Positions 27,711 to 35,894 of a stretch of DNA of 64,000 nucleotides are shown one piece after another. This DNA comes from Virgisporangium aurantiacum (GTDB taxonomy: Bacteria; Actinomycetota; Actinomycetes; Mycobacteriales; Micromonosporaceae). Positions within the stretch are counted from its first letter, which is position 1; each line of letters starts with the position of its first letter. A model generated the notes under the pieces. That model made no database searches and had not been told where the DNA came from. It worked only from the letters and a program-made list of their open reading frames with translations. The translations under genes were made by a program, and so were the position numbers. The stretch is taken from positions 186,001-250,000 of the forward strand of contig NZ_BOPG01000009.1 in NCBI RefSeq assembly GCF_016863635.1, read 5' to 3'.

Positions 27711-28247
27711 GTGGCACGACGGATCCTTCGCCTCCTCGGCAGTCGTTACGGGTTGGCGGTCATCGGGGTCGTGCTGGTGGTGATCGTCGTCGGTGTGGCG
27801 CGGGTCATCAGTGGGCCGCAACCGTTCGAGGCTGCCGGGCCGCCACCGCCGCTGCAGGTGTCGGCTAGCTCGTCCGAAATACTCGGGGACGACAGCGTCG
27901 CCACGACCGAGGACTCGCCCTCCATCAGCGCGATTCCCGGCGTCCCCGCGCCCGAGAAGGTGGCTCTCGATTTCGCCAACGCCTGGGTGAAAAGTACCGG
28001 CATGACCAGCGCGCAGTGGGTCAAGAGCCTCGAGCCCTACTCGACCAAGCGCCTCCTCGAACAGTTCAAGGACGTCGACCCGACGTCGGTGCCGGCCGAA
28101 TCTGTCCGGGGTCCGGCCACCGTGCGGCCGCGCGACAGTCAGCTCGCCGAGGTCGATGTCCCGGTGACACCCGGAACGCTGAAACTCCGTCTGCTGGTGA
28201 GCAATGGTCGTTGGTTGGTCGATGCCGTGTCGTGGGAGCGGTCATGA
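27711..28247 (+). CDS. VirB8/TcpC-like membrane-anchored protein
   Basis: 178 residues. One N-terminal membrane helix (YGLAVIGVVLVVIVVGVARVI) is followed by a Pro/Ser linker and a compact domain from about residue 80 (APEKVALDFANAWVKSTGM ... VPVTPGTLKLRLLVSNGRWLVDAV). Size and strand pattern fit the NTF2-like fold of VirB8 and TcpC, the periplasm-side scaffold of type IV systems. The assignment is by topology and position. Its stop overlaps the next ATG as ATGA. Confidence 0.6.
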   Translation: MARRILRLLGSRYGLAVIGVVLVVIVVGVARVISGPQPFEAAGPPPPLQVSASSSEILGDDSVATTEDSPSISAIPGVPAPEKVALDFANAWVKSTGMTSAQWVKSLEPYSTKRLLEQFKDVDPTSVPAESVRGPATVRPRDSQLAEVDVPVTPGTLKLRLLVSNGRWLVDAVSWERS

Positions 28248-29377
28248 GCGGTGACGCCACGATTGAACCCCGCCGTGGACGCGTCGCGCTTGCCGTCGCC
28301 TTGACCGCCGGTCTCCTGCTGCTCTGTTGTGGCGGTGGCGTTTCGGTGTTCTTCCTCGGTGGTCTTTTCGACGAGGATACCGACGTCTACGGGTACAACT
28401 GCGGTGGCGGGGCGATGGTGGACCCGCGGGCCGCCAAGCTTCCCCGGGCCGGCCAACTGGGCGACGAACAGATGCGTAACGCCGCGATAATCGTCCAGGT
28501 CGGGCAGCAGATGAAGGTTCCGCCGCGGGGTTGGGTGATCGCCGTGGCGACGGCGATGCAGGAGTCCCGTCTCATCAATGTTGGCAACCTCGGCGCGCGC
28601 AACGACCACGACTCGCTCGGCCTCTTCCAGCAACGGCCGAGCCAGGGTTGGGGAACCGCCGAGCAGATCATGGATCCGCAGTATTCGTCGCGGAAATTCT
28701 ACGAGAAGCTCCTGACGATCCAGGGCTGGGAGCGGCAGGCTCTGACCGTCGCCGCGCAACGCGTCCAGCGCAGTGCCTACCCGGACGCGTACGCGCAGCA
28801 CGAGCCGACCGCGTCGTTGACTGTCAACGTCCTCACCAACGGTGGGGCCCGGGCGGCGGGCGGCGCCGTGGATCTCCGGTGCGTCAGCGCCGGCGAGATC
28901 TCGGCCTCGGGATGGACCGCTCCCGTGCGCGGCAAAATCGTGTCCGGCTTCCGCACCGCCGGCCGGCCGACCCACCACGGTGTCGACATCGCCGCCGACA
29001 AACGTACCCAGATCCACGCCGCGGCAGCCGGTACGGTCGTCAGAATGCGATGCGACGCCCGCCTGAACGGCGTCTCGATCAGCTGCGACCGCGACGGCTC
29101 GCCGCAGGTCAAGGGCTGCGGCTGGTTCGTCGACATCCTGCACGCGGGCGCCGTCGTCACCCGCTACTGCCACATGATCCAGCAGCCCGCTGTGCGTCTC
29201 GGCCAGTCCGTCGCCGCCGGCGAGGTGATCGGTCTCTCCGGCAGCAGCGGCAACTCGTCCGGCCCGCACGTGCACTTCGAGGTCCACCTCGATGGCGACC
29301 GGAGCAGCAACGGCGCCGTCAACCCGGAAAATTTCATGCGGGACGCGGGCGCACCGCTCGGGGAGGGAACGTCGTAG
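28244..29377 (+). CDS. Membrane-anchored peptidoglycan hydrolase (SLT-like plus M23)
   Basis: 377 residues. An N-terminal membrane helix (about 14-42) precedes an SLT-like lytic transglycosylase domain with the catalytic-type glutamate in ATAMQESRL (E107) and SLGLFQQRPSQGWG. An M23 (LytM) endopeptidase domain follows with H244-x3-D248 (HHGVDIAAD) and H342-V-H344 (HVHFEV). Both wall-cutting activities on one anchored chain match the VirB1/TcpG-type hydrolases that open the wall for type IV apparatus in Gram-positives. All key metal ligands are present. It is coupled by ATGA upstream and TAGTG downstream. Confidence 0.85.
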   Translation: MSGDATIEPRRGRVALAVALTAGLLLLCCGGGVSVFFLGGLFDEDTDVYGYNCGGGAMVDPRAAKLPRAGQLGDEQMRNAAIIVQVGQQMKVPPRGWVIAVATAMQESRLINVGNLGARNDHDSLGLFQQRPSQGWGTAEQIMDPQYSSRKFYEKLLTIQGWERQALTVAAQRVQRSAYPDAYAQHEPTASLTVNVLTNGGARAAGGAVDLRCVSAGEISASGWTAPVRGKIVSGFRTAGRPTHHGVDIAADKRTQIHAAAAGTVVRMRCDARLNGVSISCDRDGSPQVKGCGWFVDILHAGAVVTRYCHMIQQPAVRLGQSVAAGEVIGLSGSSGNSSGPHVHFEVHLDGDRSSNGAVNPENFMRDAGAPLGEGTS

Positions 29378-29913
29378 TGCGCGGCGCAATCGAACCGGAG
29401 CCGATCGTCGCCACCAGGGCCGCGCACTGGCCCGATGTCCGCGGACATCGGGTCGTCGTGGGCCGACCGGGGCTGGGGTGGCGGCGCGACCTCCGGGCCG
29501 ATTCCACTGTTGTTCAGGACGGACGGACGCTGGTCCCGGTCCTCACCGAACACGACTGGTATCGCGCCGAAGCGGAGGACGTCGACGTCTTCGCGCCGCT
29601 CGTACCCATCTCCCGGGTATGGATCGAAGTACCCACGTCCGAGGTCCGCGTCGACCACGCCGGGCCGGAAACCCGATGGCCGGTTCCGGCCGACGAAAAG
29701 GCCTCGGTGACGGGCGGCCGCATCGTCTGCCTGGCCCCGGGTCCCACCCCCGGGTTCGACCGGGGCCTGCGCGCCGTAAGCGAACTGAGGCAATCCGCCG
29801 GCGGCCGAACCACCCTCCTGGTCATGCACGAACTCGACTGGTACCGATGGGCCTGGACCGGCCGAATGCCCAAAGCCCTGGAGATCTCCGCCGACAACGC
29901 CTGGGTCGAGTGA
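29377..29913 (+). CDS. Unknown protein closing the T4SS-like operon
   Basis: 178 residues, soluble, with no membrane segment or known motif. It is rich in Trp/Asp/Arg and beta-type sequence (DGRTLVPVLTEHDWYRAE, RVWIEVPTSEVRVDHAG). Two similar pieces, HDWYRAEAED and LDWYRWAWTG, hint at an internal duplication of a strand-helix unit. GTG 29377 overlaps the hydrolase stop by one base (TAGTG), so it belongs to the operon. Its stop codon abuts that of the convergent gene with no base between. The function is unknown. Confidence 0.65.
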   Translation: MRGAIEPEPIVATRAAHWPDVRGHRVVVGRPGLGWRRDLRADSTVVQDGRTLVPVLTEHDWYRAEAEDVDVFAPLVPISRVWIEVPTSEVRVDHAGPETRWPVPADEKASVTGGRIVCLAPGPTPGFDRGLRAVSELRQSAGGRTTLLVMHELDWYRWAWTGRMPKALEISADNAWVE

Positions 29914-30474
29914 TCACGGCTCCTGCTTGGCCGCCCCGCAGACCCGCCACCCATCTTCATCTCGAAGTTGGAACTGCCATTGCTGCGTCGATCTCGACGG
30001 CCTTCCGTCCTCCTCCGGAACGTCGACCCGCAGCGACACGGACACTTCCGCGTTGTCGCCAACGACAGAACTTGCGTAATTGGCAGTCGACACCTTGATG
30101 ACGATGTTGTACCTGGTCTCGCGCTCCTCGATGTCCGCCAATAGAGCCTGCATGCTCTCTCGTGAACTGCTGTCGCGGCACTCGAAAACCTCGGCTCCAT
30201 CAAGGTTTCTGTCTTCGAAGATCGTGTATATGTACTGTTCCACCACGATCGCGGGTGTGCTGCGGTCGATTCGGGTGGCGCGGTCGTACAGGATGTAGCC
30301 GACCGCGCTGCCTACCAGGCACAGCATGAGGGAAGACACGCCGAGGATTGCCCACCAGCGGCGGCGTCGGTTGCGGCGCCATTCGGCGTCTTCCTGCGCG
30401 GCGGCCTCGTCGTACGGCGACCAGTCTGGGCGGTCGCCGGGGGTGTCGCGCTCCCGCTGGGGATCGGGTTCCAC
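29914..30474 (-). CDS. Single-pass membrane protein with NTF2-like domain
   Basis: 186 residues. An acidic/charged cytosolic head (about 45 residues, ending EWRRNRRRRWWAI) is followed by one membrane helix (LGVSSLMLCLVGSAVGYIL) and an external domain (VVEQYIYTIFEDRNLDGAE ... GWRVCGAAKQ) resembling small NTF2/DUF4878-like domains. GTG 30474 is chosen; an upstream start would add an Arg-rich stretch. Sampled lines in this stretch are lower in GC than the genome, like the TrbL-like gene. It is convergent to the secretion operon, so it is regulated separately. The function is unknown. Confidence 0.65.
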   Translation of the reverse strand: MEPDPQRERDTPGDRPDWSPYDEAAAQEDAEWRRNRRRRWWAILGVSSLMLCLVGSAVGYILYDRATRIDRSTPAIVVEQYIYTIFEDRNLDGAEVFECRDSSSRESMQALLADIEERETRYNIVIKVSTANYASSVVGDNAEVSVSLRVDVPEEDGRPSRSTQQWQFQLRDEDGWRVCGAAKQEP

Positions 30475-30817
30475 GCATCCACCGTAACGACTCGTCACCG
30501 GCTGTCGACGGACGGGCGGCTCGCGACCAATGGGCGGCCTGCGGGCGCGCCGGCCGGGGCGCGCCCGCGCCTCCCTCACCCCACCGTGAGGCCTGGCGGG
30601 ACCGCGGGTGTCCCGACCGGAGAATCTTGGAGGCGACGGCGGTGTGCTCGTCGCACATCCTGTGCGATCGACTTATCCACATGTATTTAGACCGATTTCA
30701 ACTGAACTTATCCACAGGAACTGATTGCCCCTTGTCTGCCCACCGACCCGAACCGTTCCATGGAACTGCCCGACGCGGGCCGCCTCGACGGCCCGCTTCG
30801 ACCTGGGGAGGACGACG
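30475..30817. promoter_or_regulatory. Intergenic region with strong hairpin and DnaA boxes
   Basis: 343 bases without a credible gene, between divergent genes. It contains a very strong hairpin (GCGGGCGCGCC at 30541-30551, GGCGCGCCCGC at 30558-30568) and a smaller one (CCTCAC at 30574-30579, GTGAGG at 30586-30591). A clearly AT-richer stretch (about 30665-30730) carries two DnaA boxes. GGGGAG before ATG 30818 is the ribosome-binding site of the next gene. Confidence 0.45.
30673..30716. promoter_or_regulatory. Second pair of perfect DnaA boxes
   Basis: TTATCCACA occurs at 30673-30681 and 30708-30716, direct repeats 35 bases apart, in an AT-rich pocket upstream of the WXG-containing gene at 30818. 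No third box, replication gene or AT-rich unwinding repeat accompanies them, so they are not an origin by themselves. Confidence 0.6.
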
Positions 30818-31942
30818 ATGGGCTTCTCGGTTGACGTCGCCGCTTTGGCTGGCCTACCACGCCAGCTGGACCGGTTGGGGGAGGACGCCGCCGCCGGTCG
30901 CGGCTACGTGGACAGGCACACGCAGCTTGGTCCTGGCGAAGGCATCATCAACCTGGTCATGGGGGGTCACCGCGAGGCGACAAAGCAGGTGAGCCAGTTC
31001 TTCCACACGTTGGACTCGGCTGCCAAGACGCAGTCCACGGGCATGGGCTCGGCACTGGTCTCCTACCGCAGCACCGATCTCGCTGCGGCCGCTGCCTTCG
31101 ACGACAAGCTGCCCGTGATCGCGTGGCCGACAACCCAACCCGACATGGGCAGCCTCGGCTTCGCCGACCGTGGTGAGCCGCAGAACGCCATGACCGCCCC
31201 GCCTGACTACTCGGGTGAGTACCGGTTCGAGATGAAGTGGCACTCGTATCTGAGCCCTACCAGCCACGTCCGGAACGTCATCTGGGAGGCAACCGGGCTG
31301 GCCGCCAAGCTCGGCATCGGGAACCGGCCGATAGACATCTTCGTCGAGTGGCTGAAGCCCTGGTTGGGCGACTGGGCGGGCTTCCGGGCCTGCGCCGACG
31401 TCCACCGGAATCTGGCGGTCGCCGCCCTCACGATGAGTGCGAACGTGCGGAGCGGCAGCATCGACTCCCAGTTCGTGTGGACCGGCAATGCCGCCGACGC
31501 GAGCCGGCGCGACCTGGCAAACATCGGCGACGCGCTGAACCGCGCCAACACGAAGCTCGACGAACTGTCGGCCGAGTACATCAGCGTCGCGGAGAACACG
31601 TACAAGCTCGCCGAGGCGGTCGCCGGGATGGTGGTCGTCGCGGCGGACATCGCCACCATGGCGCTGCTCGAACTCACCCTCGCGACACGCGGTGGAATGG
31701 CTTTGGGGGCCGCCATGAACCTCACCATGGCCGTCGGGAAGATCTGGCAGCTCATCGAGGTCGGCATGAAGATCTTGGACTGCATCAAGATCGCCGAGTC
31801 GGGAGCCAAGGCGTTCACGGCGGGCATCGACGGCTTCAGCGTCATCGATCCGAACGGACCGCTGCCCAGCCTCGCATCAGCCGGAGCACCCGGTTACAGC
31901 CTGCCCACCGGGGGTGGTGGCCAGGCCCCCGCTTACACCTGA
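30818..31942 (+). CDS. Large WXG-containing T7SS substrate-like protein
   Basis: 374 residues. The N-terminal part (GFSVDVAALAGLPRQLDRL) resembles ESX-target helical domains. A second helical hairpin carries W221-T222-G223 (FVWTGNAADASRRDL) with long heptad-like helices (ALNRANTKLDELSAEY). A hydrophobic, Met/Ala-rich region (VVAADIATMALLELTLA, MALGAAMNLTMAVG) and a Gly/Pro tail follow. This is the plan of long WXG proteins exported by type VII systems, sometimes pore-like or toxin-carrying; no toxin motif is seen. A strong GGGGAG precedes ATG 30818. It is the first gene of a three-gene plus-strand operon. Confidence 0.65.
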   Translation: MGFSVDVAALAGLPRQLDRLGEDAAAGRGYVDRHTQLGPGEGIINLVMGGHREATKQVSQFFHTLDSAAKTQSTGMGSALVSYRSTDLAAAAAFDDKLPVIAWPTTQPDMGSLGFADRGEPQNAMTAPPDYSGEYRFEMKWHSYLSPTSHVRNVIWEATGLAAKLGIGNRPIDIFVEWLKPWLGDWAGFRACADVHRNLAVAALTMSANVRSGSIDSQFVWTGNAADASRRDLANIGDALNRANTKLDELSAEYISVAENTYKLAEAVAGMVVVAADIATMALLELTLATRGGMALGAAMNLTMAVGKIWQLIEVGMKILDCIKIAESGAKAFTAGIDGFSVIDPNGPLPSLASAGAPGYSLPTGGGGQAPAYT

Positions 31943-31974
31943 GTCTCACCCGTTCTCAACCAAGGAGTGCGCCG

Positions 31975-32343
31975 ATGAGCGTCCCCAATGGGTTCTCCTC
32001 GCCCTTTTTCAGCCTCGACCAACACCTCCACGACGAGGTCTTGGCGCACCGCGCCAAGGTATTCACCGCGCTCAGCCAGCACTCCGACCCCGCGCTGCGC
32101 GAGATCGGCCGGCTGCTCGCGAGCGGCACGGTGTCGCCGCACCAGTTGCTCGACGATCCCCAGCATGCCGAGACGCTCCGCCGCAGCGCACAGAAGCTGA
32201 CCGAGCTGGACCCGGAGGAGTTGCGCCAACAGCTGTTCGGGCCGAACGGAGTGCCGCATTTGGAGGAAGCCGGCCCTGCCTCGCGGTCCGACTACACCGA
32301 CCCGGACAATGGAGCCGGAGGTGTGCCAGCCATCCGCCGGTGA
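31975..32343 (+). CDS. Small hypothetical partner protein
   Basis: 122 residues, soluble, with a helical core (ALSQHSDPALREIGRLLA, AETLRRSAQKLTELDPEE) and a disordered Gly/Pro tail. AAGGAG at 31962-31967 places the start at ATG 31975. Lying 32 bases after the WXG-containing gene, it could be its chaperone or partner. It has no match to a named family that I recognise. Confidence 0.6.
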   Translation: MSVPNGFSSPFFSLDQHLHDEVLAHRAKVFTALSQHSDPALREIGRLLASGTVSPHQLLDDPQHAETLRRSAQKLTELDPEELRQQLFGPNGVPHLEEAGPASRSDYTDPDNGAGGVPAIRR

Positions 32344-32403
32344 GCCGATACGACCGGCGGGTTAGGTTACCGTTCCGGGCAAGGACTCGGCAGGGAGGGT
32401 GTC

Positions 32404-35067
32404 GTGGCACGGCTGCGCACGCGGGTCGAGCGGGCTGCTGTGCTGCACCGGCAGGCGGCTGCGGCGATCGCGGCGACGGCGAGCGCGGTCGACGGGTATT
32501 CGCCGTCCAGCGCACCGGCCGAGCAGTACGCCGAGCAGCACGAACTGGCGGCGCGTCTGCGTACGGCGGCGGCCGATCTGGTGCCCGGTTGGCTGGGTTC
32601 CGGCCTCGACGCGGTCTCGGCCGCCACCCCCGCCGGCGGCTCCGGCGTACCCGCCTTCCTCCGGCTCGGCATGGCACATCCGCTTGACGACGCGGCGTTC
32701 CCGGCGATCGCTCCGCTCTTCGGAACCGGCCACCTGGCCATCGACGCCGACGCGCGTGACCCCCGGGTCGCCGGCCTGTTGCGCAGCGTGCTGCTACGGC
32801 TGGTGGCGGCGGCGATTCCGGGAGCGCTCCACGTCAGGGTCATCGACGCCGCCGGCGAGGGTGACACGATCGCCGCGTTCGCCGGTCTGCCGAACCTGCC
32901 GGCACCGATCACCGACCACGGCGGCATGCAGTCGGTGTTGATCGAGGCCGACAACTGGATCCGGAGCACGCCACCCGCTGGCGCCGTGGCTCGCCCGGCC
33001 GACGCCGGCCAGGCGGCGCACCAGGCCGCCGTGCCAGCCGCTCCGCCGGCAGCCGCGCAACACGCAGCCACGCAACAGGCAGCCGCGCAACAGGCAGCCG
33101 CGCAACAGACAGCCGCGCAACAGGGGACCGCACAACAGGCGACGACAGGGCAGGCCACGACAGGGCAGGCCGCGGCGGAACAGGCAATCACAGAGCCAGG
33201 CCCGGCGCAGCAGGGCGCCGCGCAAGGAAAAGCGCAGGGCACTGCGCAGGGGAACGCCCAAGGCACCGCGCAAGGAAACGGCGGCGAGTCCAACAGCGAC
33301 CCGACCGACACGGTCAAGGGGCCACCCCCCGACCGGTACTTCGTTCTCGTCATCGCCTCGCTGCCCGAACTGACCGACGGCAGCGACCTCGCCCGCATCG
33401 CCCACCTTGCCCGGGTGGGTGTCGCGCACCGGCTGCATCTGATCGTTGCCGGCTGGCCGCCGCCTCCGCTCACCGCGGAGACAACCCAGGCACCGCTGCC
33501 GCACAGCACGCAGGTGTCGCTGCGAAATCCCTACGTGTGGGTCGGCGATCCGCCCGGGGCGACCTACTCCGGCACCGGCGTCGGACCTGCCCGCCTCAAC
33601 GCACCGGTGTACCTCGACCCGGAACCGCCGGCCGACGTGATCAGGCGGGTGTGCGCCCAACTGGCGGAGCAGGAGCCGGGCACCGTGGAACCGCCGATGT
33701 GGGCGCCGTCGCCACAGCGGTGGCGGGACTACGTCGGGGCTGCGCAGCGGCTGGACGCCGTCCGGCGGCAGGCGGCCAAGGTGGTGACGGAACAGACCGC
33801 GGCCGTCAAGCGGGTGCGGGCGGAACTGGCGACGGCGCGTCGGCAGATCGCCATCCAGCAGAACCGGATCGGCGACATGGTCAGCGACGGGCAGCCGGTG
33901 CCGTTGCGGCCCACGGCGGCCGATCTGAGTGCGGCGGATGCGGCCCTCGGCAGGCTGGCGCAGGTGGCGTTGCAGCGGGCCGCGGCCCACGCGGCCGTCA
34001 TGTCGACGACCGGGAGCTTTCCGACGGTCACCGGCAGCATTCCGACCGGCCAGATGGTCAATCCCGGGACCAACACCGGCGGCTTTCCCGTGGTGACGCC
34101 TCGTCCGGGACCCGCACCGCAGCATCCGAACACGTCGGGCTGGCCCGGGCCGGCCGCGTACGGCCGGAACCCGGCCGGGCCGGGACAGGTGCAGGTGACC
34201 AGTCCGCCGCGGCCCGATGGTCCGGCTCCGTACCCGCAGCCGGCTGGTGACCGGTCACAACACCCCGGGCACCCACCGGTGTCAGGGCCGGGAGGGAGAC
34301 CACCGGCGGGCGGATTTCCGCCGGTGTCGGGGCCGGGAGGCAGGCCACCCGCGGGCGGATACCCACCCGTGTCAGGACCGGGAGGCAGGCCACCCGCGGG
34401 CGGATATCCGCCGGTATCGGGCCCGGGAGGGAGACCACCCGCGGGCGGATACCCACCCGTATCCGGACCGGGAGGGAGGCCACCGGTCTCGGGACCGGGC
34501 GGGTACCCACCCGTATCGGGACCGGGCGGACATCCACCCGTTTCCGGGGTGCCGAACCCGCTGCACGTGAACACGGGCTCGTACCCGACCGTCAACACCG
34601 GGGCTTTCCCGGTGATCAGCGCTCCCCCCGGCACCGGCCTCGGGCCGCCGTCGGCGAATCCGCGGTTGCCGGAGGCGGCGATGACGTTGATCGGGGAGGC
34701 TCGGACGACGCTCCAGCGGGCCGACGCAGAACTGTCCGACATTGACGCGCGGATCAAGCGGTCGCCGGGGGCGCGCAACGGGATCATCTACTTCTCGTAT
34801 GCGGTGCTGTTCGCGCTCGCGCAGGTGCCGTTGCTGTTCATGCTCGTCGTCGAGGACGGGATTGCGCCGGTTGCCGCGGTGCCGTGCGGGGTGATGCTGG
34901 TCTTCGTGTCGTTTGCGCTTGCCTGGCTGACGATCGGGTTCGCCTACCAGGAGCCCAGTGGACTACGGCCGCGGCGGACACCGGTGCTCGGCATGCTGAT
35001 CAGCCTGATCGCGGGCACGCCGGCGTTCGTGAGCACGCTCTGGACCATCTTCGAGGTGTTCGGATAG
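32404..35067 (+). CDS. FtsK/SpoIIIE-like protein lacking Walker A, with repeats and C-terminal membrane segments
   Basis: 887 residues. A helical N-terminus is followed by segments reminiscent of the N-terminal ATPase-like module of actinobacterial FtsK/SpoIIIE proteins (RLGMAHPLDDAAF, GTGHLAIDADARDPRVAGLL; YFVLVIASLPELTDGSDLA, RLHLIVAGWPP). No Walker A GxxGxGKS is present. Between these lies an Ala/Gln-rich insert (AAQQ units). A coiled coil (about 445-490), a Gly/Pro-rich repeat tract and three membrane helices complete it. It is therefore probably a catalytically dead scaffold or regulator, inferred. GTG 32404 is the start. Its stop is 12 bases from that of convergent folE. Confidence 0.65.
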   Translation: MARLRTRVERAAVLHRQAAAAIAATASAVDGYSPSSAPAEQYAEQHELAARLRTAAADLVPGWLGSGLDAVSAATPAGGSGVPAFLRLGMAHPLDDAAFPAIAPLFGTGHLAIDADARDPRVAGLLRSVLLRLVAAAIPGALHVRVIDAAGEGDTIAAFAGLPNLPAPITDHGGMQSVLIEADNWIRSTPPAGAVARPADAGQAAHQAAVPAAPPAAAQHAATQQAAAQQAAAQQTAAQQGTAQQATTGQATTGQAAAEQAITEPGPAQQGAAQGKAQGTAQGNAQGTAQGNGGESNSDPTDTVKGPPPDRYFVLVIASLPELTDGSDLARIAHLARVGVAHRLHLIVAGWPPPPLTAETTQAPLPHSTQVSLRNPYVWVGDPPGATYSGTGVGPARLNAPVYLDPEPPADVIRRVCAQLAEQEPGTVEPPMWAPSPQRWRDYVGAAQRLDAVRRQAAKVVTEQTAAVKRVRAELATARRQIAIQQNRIGDMVSDGQPVPLRPTAADLSAADAALGRLAQVALQRAAAHAAVMSTTGSFPTVTGSIPTGQMVNPGTNTGGFPVVTPRPGPAPQHPNTSGWPGPAAYGRNPAGPGQVQVTSPPRPDGPAPYPQPAGDRSQHPGHPPVSGPGGRPPAGGFPPVSGPGGRPPAGGYPPVSGPGGRPPAGGYPPVSGPGGRPPAGGYPPVSGPGGRPPVSGPGGYPPVSGPGGHPPVSGVPNPLHVNTGSYPTVNTGAFPVISAPPGTGLGPPSANPRLPEAAMTLIGEARTTLQRADAELSDIDARIKRSPGARNGIIYFSYAVLFALAQVPLLFMLVVEDGIAPVAAVPCGVMLVFVSFALAWLTIGFAYQEPSGLRPRRTPVLGMLISLIAGTPAFVSTLWTIFEVFG
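34273..34548 (+). repeat. Tandem 45-bp units coding PPVSGPGGRPPAGGY
   Basis: Four near-identical 45-base units, then shortened derivatives (PPVSGPGG), lie within the FtsK-like gene. They code a Gly/Pro-rich disordered spacer before the C-terminal helices. DNA-level similarity is high enough for copy-number change by recombination. Confidence 0.85.
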
Positions 35068-35079
35068 CCGGAAAGTGGA

Positions 35080-35655
35080 TCAGCCTCGGATGATGAGGCT
35101 CATCGCCTCTGCCCTCGACTTCGCGTCGTCGCGGAGCATTCCGCGGACGGCCGACGTCACCGTGCGGGAGCCGCCCTTCTGGACGCCGCGCATCGACATG
35201 CACATGTGCTCGCACTCGAGCACCACGATCGCCCCGCGCGGCTTCAGCCGGTCCATCAGCAGGTCGGCGATCTGCGCCGTCAGGCGCTCCTGCACCTGTG
35301 GGCGGCGTGCGAACACCTCGACCAGACGGGCCAGCTTCGACAGGCCGGTGATCCGGCCGTCGGGGCCGGGAACGTAGCCGATGTGCGCCACACCGTGGAA
35401 GGGCAGCAGGTGATGCTCGCACAGGCTGGTCACCTCGATGTCGCGCACCAGCACCAGTTCGTCGTGGTCGGCCTCGAACGTGGTGGTCAGCACGTCGCGC
35501 GGGTTGACCCGCAGGCCCGCCAGCAGTTCTGCGTAGGCCCGCGCCACCCGGGCGGGCGTCTCCCGCAGGCCGTCGCGGTCGGGGTCCTCGCCCACCGCGA
35601 TCAGGATCTCGCGGACCGCCGCCTCGATGCGCGGCAGGTCGACGGCCTTCTCCAC
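35080..35655 (-). CDS. folE: GTP cyclohydrolase I
   Basis: 191 residues from GTG 35655. It has [28 protein letters not shown], the zinc/active-site [42 protein letters not shown] and [15 protein letters not shown]. It opens GTP to dihydroneopterin triphosphate, the first folate step, supplying folB/K/P 14 kb away. The start is uncertain. GTG 35655 has no Shine-Dalgarno, and the family usually has more residues before this point. The same frame is open without stop for about 80 codons upstream, back to the ftsH stop, reading family-like [11 protein letters not shown] just before the GTG. Confidence 0.92.
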   Translation of the reverse strand: MEKAVDLPRIEAAVREILIAVGEDPDRDGLRETPARVARAYAELLAGLRVNPRDVLTTTFEADHDELVLVRDIEVTSLCEHHLLPFHGVAHIGYVPGPDGRITGLSKLARLVEVFARRPQVQERLTAQIADLLMDRLKPRGAIVVLECEHMCMSMRGVQKGGSRTVTSAVRGMLRDDAKSRAEAMSLIIRG

Positions 35656-35894
35656 CGGGCCGCCGGCGTGCCGGCCGTTGATGATGCGGGCCGCCAGATA
35701 GTCGAGTTCTACCGGCGGAAGGCCATCGTCGGGATCCGGCTCGGTCGCGCTACAACGACCGGCAGAGGACGCGGAACGGCCGTCCGCGGAAGCGGAACGC
35801 CCGGCGGAGGACGCGGAATCGGAACGCCCGGCAGAGGATGTGGAACGGCCGTCCGCGCTGCCGGTGGCAGCGGGACGGCCGGGTGCGGAACTGG
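35656..35894 (-). other. ftsH-folE spacer: open, repetitive Ser/Ala/Gly/Arg frame
   Basis: 239 bases between the ftsH stop and the annotated folE GTG. In the folE frame it is open throughout and codes repeats of the type [10 protein letters not shown], then [25 protein letters not shown], but offers no ATG, GTG or TTG. The DNA itself repeats (GGAACGCCCGGC and GGAACGGCCGTCCGCG motifs recur). Either folE starts at a rare codon here (CTG overlapping the ftsH TGA is one candidate), or this is an untranslated repetitive spacer. Confidence 0.4.

Noticed and set aside
30541..30568. Intrinsic terminator
   Set aside because: The 11-base GC hairpin is very strong but is not downstream of any gene end and lacks a T-run; kept only as an unexplained structure.
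30673..30716. Origin of replication
   Set aside because: Only two DnaA boxes, no dnaA/dnaN/gyrB neighbourhood and no unwinding repeats; oriC in actinobacteria carries many boxes between dnaA and dnaN.
21027..35079. Integrative conjugative element
   Set aside because: No integrase, relaxase, coupling protein, tRNA gene or flanking direct repeats were seen, so a mobile ICE cannot be supported from this sequence; the block is described as a T4SS-like island instead.
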